Position numbers and translations under genes: made by a program
Origin: Hyphomicrobiaceae bacterium
GTDB taxonomy: Bacteria > Pseudomonadota > Alphaproteobacteria > Rhizobiales > Hyphomicrobiaceae
Direction of reading: 5' to 3'
Assembly: GCA_021730785.1 (NCBI GenBank)
Contig: JAKFWF010000024.1
Span: 1 to 64,000 of the forward strand
DNA length: 64,000 nucleotides
Notes under the pieces: generated by a model
What the model was told of the DNA's origin: nothing
Databases searched by the model: none
The model's input: only the letters and a program-made list of their open reading frames with translations
In this document: positions 16,543-24,414 of the stretch, piece by piece
Numbering within the stretch: the stretch's first letter is position 1
Layout: every line of letters begins with the position of its first letter

Positions 16543-17510
16543 GGATGTTTCTTCCCGCTGGCGGTCTGGCGCGGGCGCAGAACGCCCCAGTGCCGGTCCG
16601 GGCTGAGCCAGTGGATCACCGGCAGAATGAGACGGTTGAGAGCCACGAACGCCAGGGCGCCGATGACCGCCGGCAGCGATTGACGCGGCACATCCTTCAG
16701 CACGTAGCGGCGCGCCGTCATCGTGGTCATCTGACAAAGCTGCAGGACGTCATCGCCGCGACCGTAGTCGAGCTGTTCGGCGCAGAATGCGTTGTAAAGT
16801 TCATTGCGGTGTTTGGGGGCCTGATCGTAGGTCTTCTTCAAGTCGTCCGAACCACCGGTATAGGCGTTGGTGATGACGGAACGGGGCTCGTCGAAACCAG
16901 CGTCGGCGCCGACGCCGAAGACATGTCGATGTTGCGCCATGATCTGCCGCGCCAGCTGCACATGCTCGAAGGACTGATGTGCGCCTGGCTGTGGGCTTGG
17001 ATACACGTTCGAGAACGTCTCCGTGACCATACCGATAATGGCCGGCACTTGCGTTACATTCGAAAGCCATAATGGGCGCATTTGATTGCGAAAAAACAGT
17101 ACAAGGCACGTCAGGCCGTAGAGGATCCAGGAAAACCCTTGGCTGCGCACACCGGGGTCGACCATCACCAAGCCCATATGCAGCACTTCGGCCGGGCGGC
17201 CATGCAGCGTGACATTCATCGCGGCAAGCGCATTGAATGCCACGGGAGCCTGGGTCGTACGGTCATAGAGCACAGTCACGATTGAATCTGCCAACCGCTT
17301 GCGGTCGCCCGACAGGACTCCATAGGTCAGATCACCATCGGGCAGCGTCCGCTGTGCAACGGCCCGCAGGTCCCCCAGCAGCGCCGTCAACTCGGCGTCG
17401 GTCATCCAAGCGCCGGGCCGCTCAATGATGCACGTTGAAATGTTCCCACCAGTGCGCAGGCGCAGGTCGAGGAAATCCTGTGTTAGTGTTTTGTAAACCA
17501 AGCCAAACAT
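16539..17510 (-). CDS. GNAT-family acyltransferase, possibly acyl-homoserine-lactone/N-acyl amino acid synthase-like
   Basis: A 323-residue protein. Motif A of the acetyltransferase fold is visible in LHMGLVMVDPGVRSQGFS (V-D-P-x-x-R-x-x-G). The following LVLFFRNQMRPLWLSNVTQV suggests a long acyl-binding or membrane-associated element, and a C-terminal hydrophobic stretch (LPAVIGALAFVALNRLILPV) may attach it to the membrane. It begins the five-gene unit. I chose the ATG at 17510 because GGGGA lies 7 bases upstream. Starts at 17528 and 17564 are possible but would leave almost no promoter space before the divergent amidohydrolase. The substrate is unknown. Confidence 0.65.
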   Translation of the reverse strand: MFGLVYKTLTQDFLDLRLRTGGNISTCIIERPGAWMTDAELTALLGDLRAVAQRTLPDGDLTYGVLSGDRKRLADSIVTVLYDRTTQAPVAFNALAAMNVTLHGRPAEVLHMGLVMVDPGVRSQGFSWILYGLTCLVLFFRNQMRPLWLSNVTQVPAIIGMVTETFSNVYPSPQPGAHQSFEHVQLARQIMAQHRHVFGVGADAGFDEPRSVITNAYTGGSDDLKKTYDQAPKHRNELYNAFCAEQLDYGRGDDVLQLCQMTTMTARRYVLKDVPRQSLPAVIGALAFVALNRLILPVIHWLSPDRHWGVLRPRQTASGKKHP

Positions 17511-17587
17511 GTCAGTCCCCGCGCACATGGCATATTTCCATATGGCAATGAACAATTCCCTCATTAGCCCTGACGATTGGAGTATCG

Positions 17588-19198
17588 ATGTCTGAAGTGC
17601 GGTTCGACAACGCAACGATTTGGGCCGGCACGCCACCGCAGCCATTGCGCGGATGGTTGCAACTGCGCAGCGGCGTCGTCGCCGCGGTTGGCGCAGGTGA
17701 ACCGCCGCCCTGCACGGATATACGCGACCTGGCAGGACAGCACATCCTGCCAGGCTTTGTTGATGCTCATTCGCATCTGACGGTCAGCGCGTGGATGCCG
17801 CGGACGATCGACGCCTCAGGGTGGATTTCATCAAAAGACGTCGTGCTCGAAATCGCTAAGGAAGTAGCCGTTCGACCTGATGCGACGTGGCTGTTGGCGA
17901 TGGGTGCTGATCTCGATATTTTCAGGAGCCGGTGCCCGCGCCCCGATGACCTCGACCAAGCAGCAGGTGGCCGCCCCGTCGTCATCGCGGATTTTTCGCT
18001 GCATCGTTCTCTGTTGTCTGGGGCGGCGCTGCGCGCTCTGGCGGACGCTGGCTTTGGGGGAAGTGCCGATATTGATCGGCGCTTCGGGCGCCCGACGGGC
18101 ATGGTGTGGGAGAGTGCACATGCTGCAGCCCTGCAACTGGCTCTCGGCAGCCTCGCGCAATCAATTGGCGAACATGGCCGGCAAGAACTCCTGGACCGAG
18201 AAGCTGAGCGCCATCTCGCCTGCGGGATTACCGCTTGCCACGATCCTTGCGTCCCACCCTCGCTTGCTGGCGAACTCGAAGCGCTGCGCACCCGTTCGCC
18301 ACTGCGCCTGTCCTGGTCGATGGTGGCCGAGGGCGGGATATTGAATCCGGCGGCGCAATCAGAATTGTGCAGCTCCTGTGGCGAAGGCCCGGCGAGCGCC
18401 AAGCTGTTCATGGACGGGGCCCACAGATGCGCCTTGTGCCTCTCCCCTGGCCATGTCCTGCACATGATGGGACGCGCTGCCGCCGCTGCATTTCGCGGCG
18501 ACATGCGGCCGGTCGCCAGTCTCACCGCCTATAAATCGGTCTACCGGGATGGTACATTTCATCTACCCTATCAGCGCATGGAAACGGCTGACCTTACCAA
18601 GCGCCTGGAGTTGCTGGCCACGAACGGCGTCCGTCCCAAGATCCACGCCGTCGGCAACAACGCAGCGGTCTGCACCGCTGATGCGCTGAACGAAGTGGGC
18701 ACGATAAACGCAACGCTTGAGCATCTGACCTTTTTGTCGGATCGCGATGTCGGCCGCGTCGCGCGCGCGTCCGCGGTGGCCTCAATGCAGCCGGGTTTTA
18801 TCAACCGTTTTGGCGGCGATATTCTCAGCCGGGGCATGACGCCGCGACTGAGAGCCTATCCGATAGCATCATTGCGGCGCGCCGGCGTCGCTGTAGCCTT
18901 GTCCTCAGACAATCCCTGCGGGCCACTTTGCCCGCTAGGCAACATCCGGATGGCCGTAACCCGGCAGCTGGCTGACGGCCGCGTTGTTGACGCTCGCGAG
19001 GCCATTTCCTTGGCGGAGGCCATCGAAGCGTACACAAGTACTGGCCACCGAGCGATTCATGGACATGCTGGTCAGGGCATAGCCACCGGCGCCGTCGCCG
19101 ATCTCACGATCATTTCCGGCGATCCGCTGGCGGCGGAGACGCACGTAGTAGAGACCTGGATCGCCGGCCGGCAAGTTTGGAAAGCCGCCGGCTGCTAA
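17588..19198 (+). CDS. amidohydrolase-superfamily protein, YtcJ-like
   Basis: A 536-residue metal-dependent hydrolase. HILPGFVDAHSHL carries the H-x-H metal ligands near residue 58, KIHAVGNNA supplies the later histidine, and ALSSDNPCGPLCPLGNIRMAV the metal-binding aspartate of the YtcJ group. The C-terminal GAVADLTIISGDPL is the usual return to the small beta-sandwich domain. No signal peptide is present. YtcJ-like enzymes hydrolyse N-acyl or cyclic amide bonds, with few known substrates. It is divergent from the GNAT/ThiF unit with about 78 bp between starts, so shared regulation is likely; it could process or recycle the product of that unit (inference). Confidence 0.83.
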   Translation: MSEVRFDNATIWAGTPPQPLRGWLQLRSGVVAAVGAGEPPPCTDIRDLAGQHILPGFVDAHSHLTVSAWMPRTIDASGWISSKDVVLEIAKEVAVRPDATWLLAMGADLDIFRSRCPRPDDLDQAAGGRPVVIADFSLHRSLLSGAALRALADAGFGGSADIDRRFGRPTGMVWESAHAAALQLALGSLAQSIGEHGRQELLDREAERHLACGITACHDPCVPPSLAGELEALRTRSPLRLSWSMVAEGGILNPAAQSELCSSCGEGPASAKLFMDGAHRCALCLSPGHVLHMMGRAAAAAFRGDMRPVASLTAYKSVYRDGTFHLPYQRMETADLTKRLELLATNGVRPKIHAVGNNAAVCTADALNEVGTINATLEHLTFLSDRDVGRVARASAVASMQPGFINRFGGDILSRGMTPRLRAYPIASLRRAGVAVALSSDNPCGPLCPLGNIRMAVTRQLADGRVVDAREAISLAEAIEAYTSTGHRAIHGHAGQGIATGAVADLTIISGDPLAAETHVVETWIAGRQVWKAAGC

Positions 19199-19223
19199 CT
19201 CGATCTTCTTGCGTTTCGGTGAA

Positions 19224-19287
19224 GGGTTCCGGACATCGGTCCTGTACGGACGCAACCACGGGCACTGGAGGCCGATGTCCGGAATCC
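19224..19287. repeat. long inverted repeat downstream of the amidohydrolase gene
   Basis: GGGTTCCGGACATCGG at 19224-19239 pairs with CCGATGTCCGGAATCC at 19272-19287 (15 of 16 bases). The loop is 32 bases. It lies 26 bp after the amidohydrolase stop and 117 bp before the ars genes. There is no T-run after it, so it is not a standard intrinsic terminator; it could be a transcript-stabilising stem, a bidirectional pause site or an IS scar. Confidence 0.65.
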
Positions 19288-19393
19288 TCCAGGCAATGCG
19301 CTCAAACAGGGGGCACGCATCGAGTGCCTGCCAGTCCCGAATGTGCGATCGACTGCTCGCCCCCAGTCATAGGATTGTCATCCAATTCGACTA

Positions 19394-19409
19394 TTCCATA
19401 ATAATGGAA
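19394..19409. promoter_or_regulatory. probable ArsR operator overlapping the start codon
   Basis: TTCCAT-aata-ATGGAA is a perfect palindrome whose right arm begins with the ATG of the ArsR-ArsC fusion gene. It lies in an A+T-rich patch, as expected for a small HTH repressor site. Binding here would block transcription or translation start of the arsenic operon until arsenite releases the repressor (inference). Confidence 0.5.
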
Positions 19410-20255
19410 ACGGCGGATGCAGCGGTCGGATTTGCGGCGCTCGCCCAGGAGACGCGTCTCAAGCTGATGCGGCTCCTGGCAGCAACCGGTGCGTCCGGCA
19501 TGGCGGCGGGAGAACTGGCTGCACGATTGCGGCAGGCCCCCTCGACCTTGTCATTCCATCTCGCAGCCCTTGAACAGGCCTGCCTCGTCCAATCGACGAG
19601 GCAGGGCCGGCACGTCATTTATGCCGTGCGCTTTGCGGGCTTGCGAGCACTGTTCGGCTTCCTCACAGAGACCTGCTGCAACGGCCGTCCGCACTTGTGC
19701 GGCGACCTGATGCGGTTGCTTCCCGAAGTGTCGCAAGAGGTTCGCACCATGACACCAGCGTTCAACGTACTGTTCCTGTGTACCCACAATTCTGCCCGTT
19801 CGATCATGGCCGAGGCCATTCTCGAGAAGATCGCCAACGGCAGTTTCCGCGCCTACTCGGCCGGCTCGGATCCCCGCCCGGCTCCGATGCCGGAAGTGAT
19901 GGAGAAATTGCGGGTGCTTGGCCACGATGTATCGATGCTCCGATGCAAATCATGGGACGAGTTCACTCGCACCAACGCGCCCCGCATGGATTTCGTCATC
20001 ACGCTTTGCGACACGCTCGATGGACAAGTTTGTCCCGAATTCGGCACCAAGGTCGTTACCGCAGCATGGCCCTTTCCCGACCCGGCAAAGTTCACGGGAT
20101 CGGCCGCCGAGCACGCCACCATGATCAATGCGCTCTACGGGATGATCCGCCGTCGGCTCGAAATATTCGTCAGCCTGCCCTATGCGTCGCTCGACAGCAT
20201 CGCGCTCAAGGCGCGGCTCGATGAACTGGGCGACCCGACCAAATACACGGCTTGA
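19404..20255 (+). CDS. arsC: ArsR-type repressor fused to low-molecular-weight-phosphatase-type arsenate reductase
   Basis: A 283-residue two-domain protein. Residues 1-105 are a winged-helix ArsR domain ([14 protein letters not shown], then [19 protein letters not shown]) with a Cys pair at 91-92 and Cys99, which could bind arsenite. Residues 117-283 are an arsenate reductase of the LMW-phosphatase type with the P-loop [10 protein letters not shown] (Cys126, Arg132) and later [14 protein letters not shown] with candidate resolving cysteines. One protein would thus both sense arsenite and reduce arsenate. It is the first gene of the arsenic unit, followed after 10 bp by GAPDH. The start at 19404 coincides with the operator-like palindrome; upstream in-frame sequence has no domain character. 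Confidence 0.88.
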   Translation: METADAAVGFAALAQETRLKLMRLLAATGASGMAAGELAARLRQAPSTLSFHLAALEQACLVQSTRQGRHVIYAVRFAGLRALFGFLTETCCNGRPHLCGDLMRLLPEVSQEVRTMTPAFNVLFLCTHNSARSIMAEAILEKIANGSFRAYSAGSDPRPAPMPEVMEKLRVLGHDVSMLRCKSWDEFTRTNAPRMDFVITLCDTLDGQVCPEFGTKVVTAAWPFPDPAKFTGSAAEHATMINALYGMIRRRLEIFVSLPYASLDSIALKARLDELGDPTKYTA

Positions 20256-20265
20256 GGAGCAGCGC

Positions 20266-21309
20266 ATGAGGGTTGGCATCAATGGCATGGGCCGCATGGG
20301 GCGGTTGGCACTGAGGACCGCACTCGGCGGCGTGCAGCGCCCCGACGATGATCCGCGCGCCAGCAACCGGCTCGATATCGTTCACGTCAATGAGATCAAG
20401 GGCGGCGCAGCCGCAACCGCGCACTTGCTGGAGTTCGACAGCGTTCACGGCCGCTGGCGCAACAAATTCGAAACCGACGGTGAGGCTGTGATCACGGTCG
20501 GGGGCAAGCAGATCGGATTTACATCCGCGCCAACGCCGCGCGATGTGGCCTGGGGCGATCTTGGCTGCGACATAGTACTGGAGTGCACGGGCAAGTTCCT
20601 GACGCCCGAGCACCTGCAGGCCTATTTCGATCGTGGCGTGAAGCGCGTCATCGTGGCGGCTCCCGTGAAGGACGAACGCGCCCTCAACGTCGTCGTCGGG
20701 GTCAACGACCATCTCTACGATCCGACGCGGCACACGGTGCTGACGGCGGCATCCTGCACCACGAACTGTCTGGCCCCCGTGGTCAAGGTCGTGCACGAAG
20801 CGATCGGCATCAGGCATGGTCAGATCACCACCATTCATGATCCGACGAACACCAACGTTGTCATCGATGCGCCGCACAAGGATTTGCGGCGCGCGCGCTC
20901 GGCCATGCTCTCGCTCTCGCCGACGACCACGGGCAGCGCCACGGCCATTGCACTGATCTATCCTGAATTGCGGGGCAAGCTGAATGGCCACGCCGTTCGT
21001 GCGCCGGTGCTCAATGCCAGTCTCACGGATTGCGTCTTTGAAGTGCAGCGCGCGACAACTGCGGCCGAGGTCAACGAGTTGTTTCGGGTCGCAGCCCATG
21101 GCCCCCTGGCCGGCATTCTGGGTTACGAGACGCGCCCCCTCGTCTCCGTCGACTATTGCAATGATCCGCGCAGTTCGATCGTCGATGCGCCCAGCACGAT
21201 GGTGACCGACGGCACGCTGCTCAAGGTCTATGCCTGGTATGACAACGAGATCGGCTATGTCTGCCGCATGGTCGACCTGGCGAACATTGTCATTGCGGCG
21301 GGGCGCTGA
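20266..21309 (+). CDS. glyceraldehyde-3-phosphate dehydrogenase of the ArsJ arsenate-efflux pathway
   Basis: A 347-residue dehydrogenase. It has the NAD-binding start [15 protein letters not shown] and the active-site motif [10 protein letters not shown] with catalytic Cys164, then the usual C-terminal [14 protein letters not shown]. The family converts glyceraldehyde-3-phosphate to 1,3-bisphosphoglycerate; with arsenate it forms unstable 1-arseno-3-phosphoglycerate. Its position 1 bp before an arsJ gene, inside an ars island, shows that this copy serves arsenate detoxification rather than glycolysis. GAGGAG precedes the ATG. Confidence 0.92.
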   Translation: MRVGINGMGRMGRLALRTALGGVQRPDDDPRASNRLDIVHVNEIKGGAAATAHLLEFDSVHGRWRNKFETDGEAVITVGGKQIGFTSAPTPRDVAWGDLGCDIVLECTGKFLTPEHLQAYFDRGVKRVIVAAPVKDERALNVVVGVNDHLYDPTRHTVLTAASCTTNCLAPVVKVVHEAIGIRHGQITTIHDPTNTNVVIDAPHKDLRRARSAMLSLSPTTTGSATAIALIYPELRGKLNGHAVRAPVLNASLTDCVFEVQRATTAAEVNELFRVAAHGPLAGILGYETRPLVSVDYCNDPRSSIVDAPSTMVTDGTLLKVYAWYDNEIGYVCRMVDLANIVIAAGR

Positions 21310-21310
21310 G

Positions 21311-22543
21311 ATGGCAGCGGCGGTCCGCAATTATCTGATCGTCACGGCGTCCTACTGGGGCTTCACCCTCGTCGACGGCGCATTGCGCATGCTAGTCCTG
21401 CTGCACTTCTTCAAGCTCGGCTATGCGCCCTTGACGCTCTCGTTCCTGTTCCTGCTTTACGAGTTCGCCGGCATTATTGCCAATCTGGCCGGCGGCTGGC
21501 TCGCCACCCGCTTCGGCATTCCGCGTATGCTGGTCGTCGGCCAGACGCTGCAAGTAGCAGGCCTGCTCATGCTGTCGGCACTTGATCCGGCCTGGACGGC
21601 AGCGGCCTCTGTCGTTTGGGTCGTCGCGGCCCAGGGCATTTCCGGTCTCGCAAAGGATTTCACCAAGACGGCGTCAAAGTCGGCGATCAAGGCCACGTCT
21701 GGCGAGGGCTCGGGACAACTCTTCAAATGGGTTGCCTGGTTCACCGGCTCCAAGAACGCAATGAAGGGGCTTGGCTTCTTCGTCGGCGGCTTGCTGCTCG
21801 ACTGGATCGGGTTCAAGCCCGCGCTCTGGCTGATGGCGGCGCTGATCGGCGGCATTCTCGTCGCGGGCCTGGCGACGTTGCCGCGCGAGCTCGGCAAGGC
21901 CAAGTCATCGAAGTCGGTGCGTGAATTCTTTGCCAAGTCGCAGGCCGTCAATCTACTTGCCGCCGCACGCGTCTTCCTGTTTGGCGCGCGGGACGTGTGG
22001 TTCGTGGTCGGCCTGCCGGTATTTCTCTATGCCAACGGCTGGCGCTTTGCCGAGGTCGGGGGATTTCTTGCCGCCTGGACCATCGCCTACGGGGGTGTGC
22101 AGGCACTTGCGCCGATGCTGATTGCGCGCAGCAGCGACGGATTGAGTCGCGAAATTCCAGCCGCCCGCGTGTGGGCCGGCCTGCTCACCGCTGTGCCGGT
22201 CGTTCTGGCCCTGCTCCTTTTCAGCGCCAGCATCGGCCGAGCCGACTGGGTCGTGGTCGCCGGTCTCGCCCTGTTCGGGTTGCCGTTTGCCGTCAACTCC
22301 TCGCTGCACTCATACCTGATCCTCGCTTACGCCGGATCGGAGAAGGCGGCCGAGGATGTCGGGTTCTACTATGCCGCCAATGCGACCGGCCGGCTGATCG
22401 GCATCCTGCTGTCCGGGGCGCTCTATCAGGTCGGCGGCATGATGGCTTGCTTGATCGGCTCGGCGGCAATGCTGTTGCTCTGTTGGCTGATTACATTGGC
22501 GCTGCCTGCATCGCCCTATGCCACAGTGGGCGAGGCTGCCTGA
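21311..22543 (+). CDS. arsJ: ArsJ, organoarsenical (1-arseno-3-phosphoglycerate) MFS exporter
   Basis: A 410-residue major-facilitator protein with about 12 membrane segments. The stretch YWGFTLVDGALRMLVLLHFF and the central SGLAKDFTKTASKSAIKATS are typical of ArsJ. It extrudes the labile product made by the adjacent GAPDH, which breaks down outside to arsenate and 3-phosphoglycerate. It starts 1 bp after the GAPDH stop, so the two are co-translated. The GAPDH-ArsJ pair is a known arsenate-resistance module. Confidence 0.92.
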   Translation: MAAAVRNYLIVTASYWGFTLVDGALRMLVLLHFFKLGYAPLTLSFLFLLYEFAGIIANLAGGWLATRFGIPRMLVVGQTLQVAGLLMLSALDPAWTAAASVVWVVAAQGISGLAKDFTKTASKSAIKATSGEGSGQLFKWVAWFTGSKNAMKGLGFFVGGLLLDWIGFKPALWLMAALIGGILVAGLATLPRELGKAKSSKSVREFFAKSQAVNLLAAARVFLFGARDVWFVVGLPVFLYANGWRFAEVGGFLAAWTIAYGGVQALAPMLIARSSDGLSREIPAARVWAGLLTAVPVVLALLLFSASIGRADWVVVAGLALFGLPFAVNSSLHSYLILAYAGSEKAAEDVGFYYAANATGRLIGILLSGALYQVGGMMACLIGSAAMLLLCWLITLALPASPYATVGEAA

Positions 22544-22665
22544 TCGTTGGGCCGGCGTTCGAAGTGCGCCACCAGCGCCGCCGGTATTTCCGTGACCGGG
22601 CCCCGCAATCACTGCCAATTTCTATTGTTCTGGAAAAACCATTGCAAGCGATTACGGCCATTGCT

Positions 22666-23001
22666 ATGATGCCCGCCATGAAACTCGATGACGCAGCAGC
22701 ACGCCTGGAAGCCCTGGGCAACCCGACCCGGCTCAAGATCTACCGTACCCTGGTCAAGGCCGGTGATGAGGGCATGAGCGTCGGCAAGCTGCAGTCCAAG
22801 CTCGATGTCGCGGCCTCGACACTCTCCCATCACCTGAAATCGATGGTGATCGTCGGACTAGTCCATCAGGACCGGCAATCGACGACGCTCATCTGCCGGG
22901 CCAACTATGACGTGATGCGCTCACTCGTCGGCTTTCTGGTCGCAGAATGCTGCGCTGACGGCGTTTGCCAGCCACTGGCGGCCAAGTCGAATGCCGCCTA
23001 G
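22666..23001 (+). CDS. arsR: ArsR-family transcriptional regulator, second copy
   Basis: A 111-residue winged-helix regulator: LEALGNPTRLKIYRTLVKAG followed by the recognition helix VAASTLSHHLKSMVIVGLV. The C-terminus has VAECCADGVC, a vicinal Cys pair plus a third Cys that could bind arsenite, similar to the first repressor domain in this island. Starts at 22669 and 22678 are in or near frame; no clear ribosome binding site separates them. A CCATTGC direct repeat lies just upstream. It lies 122 bp after arsJ and 45 bp before the flavoprotein gene, so it may control the second half of the island. Confidence 0.83.
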   Translation: MMPAMKLDDAAARLEALGNPTRLKIYRTLVKAGDEGMSVGKLQSKLDVAASTLSHHLKSMVIVGLVHQDRQSTTLICRANYDVMRSLVGFLVAECCADGVCQPLAAKSNAA

Positions 23002-23046
23002 CTCATTTGCCTTCATGTTCACACCTCCTGGAAGGGCAGACTGTTG

Positions 23047-24414
23047 ATGGGCGCTGCCACCAAGATTGTTGCGATCATTGGTGCGGGCCCCGTCGGCCTC
23101 GCCGCCGCCGCGCATGCCCTTGAACGCGGCCTCGACCCGATCGTGCTGGAGGCTGGCCCGGAGGCAGGACACGCGGTCCGGCAGTGGCGCCATGTCCGCA
23201 TGTTCTCGCCCTGGAAGTTCAATATCGACGAGGCAGCGCTGCGCCTGCTGGCCGGGTCCGGCTGGAACACACCTGATCCTCAGGCCTATCCGACCGGAGG
23301 CGATCTGATTGCGCATTACATCGAACCGCTCGCCACGCGCACCCCTCTCAAGGACTGCATCAAGACATCCGCCCGTGTGACCGCGATAAGTCGCACCGGT
23401 TTCGACAAGGTGAAATCAAAAGGCCGGGAAGCTGCGCCTTTCGAGATCCGGTACCGCAATGGCAAAGGTCCGGAGAAGCTGAGAGCCGACGCCGTGATCG
23501 ACGCGTCTGGCACCTGGTTCTCACCCAATCCCGCCGGGGCCAACGGCCTGCCCGCAATCGGCGAGCCGGAACTGACCAAGCGCATTGCCTACGGCATGCC
23601 GGACGTACTGGGCGGCGCGGACCGCAACCGCAACCGCTACGCCAACAAGACTGTAGCGGTACTTGGGGCCGGCCATTCGGCCATCGGCACGCTCATCGAC
23701 CTCGTGCGCTTGAAGGACGAAGTAGCAGGCAAAACTGTCATTTGGTTGCTGCGTGGTGATAGCCCGCAGAAGGCATTCGGCGGCGGCGCCAACGATCAGT
23801 TGCCGGCACGCGGCGAATTGGGGGTGACATTTGCCCGGCTGGTTGGCAGTGGGCGCCTCCAGGTCGAAACCGGCTTCGGCGTGACGCACATTACCGAGAC
23901 GGATGGCCGCCTGCGGATCGGTGCCGGCTCGAGCCGTTGCGGTCGTCATGTTGTCGTCGACGAACTGATCGTCTCTACCGGCTTCCGGCCTGATCTGTCG
24001 ATGCTGAGCGAATTGCGGTTGGGGCTCGATCCAGCCCTCGACTGTCCGACGACGTTGGCGCCCCTGATCGACCCCAACGAACATAGCTGCGGCACCGTGC
24101 GTCCGCATGGCGCGCGCGAGTTGGCGCACCCAGAGGCCGGCTTCTATATCGCAGGCATGAAGGCCTATGGCCGCGCGCCCACGTTCCTGGCGCTCACCGG
24201 TTACGAGCAGGTCCGATCCATCATCGCCGACATCGCCGGCGACAAAGAAGCCGCGGCGCGCGTCGAATTGGTGCTTCCCGAAACGGGCGTCTGCTCGGGC
24301 GCGCCGGTCACCGAGGCCGAAGGATGGTGTGGGGGTTCCGCGACGTCTGACGCGGTGGCATGCTGCGTGTCCGCAGAGCCGCAGAAAGCAAAGGTATCCT
24401 CCTGCTGTGGATGA
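23047..24414 (+). CDS. ArsO-like flavin-dependent monooxygenase/oxidoreductase
   Basis: A 455-residue protein with two dinucleotide-binding folds: an FAD site at the N-terminus (IIGAGPVGLAAAAHALERG) and an NAD(P)H site near the middle (VAVLGAGHSAIGTLIDL). VIDASGTWFSPNPAG fits the flavin monooxygenase/thioredoxin-reductase-like group found in ars operons as ArsO. The last 60 residues are Cys-rich (GVCSG, EGWCGG, VACCVS, SSCCG), an unusual tail that could bind arsenite. GGAAGGG lies about 12 bases before the ATG. The reaction of ArsO proteins is not firmly established. Confidence 0.8.
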   Translation: MGAATKIVAIIGAGPVGLAAAAHALERGLDPIVLEAGPEAGHAVRQWRHVRMFSPWKFNIDEAALRLLAGSGWNTPDPQAYPTGGDLIAHYIEPLATRTPLKDCIKTSARVTAISRTGFDKVKSKGREAAPFEIRYRNGKGPEKLRADAVIDASGTWFSPNPAGANGLPAIGEPELTKRIAYGMPDVLGGADRNRNRYANKTVAVLGAGHSAIGTLIDLVRLKDEVAGKTVIWLLRGDSPQKAFGGGANDQLPARGELGVTFARLVGSGRLQVETGFGVTHITETDGRLRIGAGSSRCGRHVVVDELIVSTGFRPDLSMLSELRLGLDPALDCPTTLAPLIDPNEHSCGTVRPHGARELAHPEAGFYIAGMKAYGRAPTFLALTGYEQVRSIIADIAGDKEAAARVELVLPETGVCSGAPVTEAEGWCGGSATSDAVACCVSAEPQKAKVSSCCG

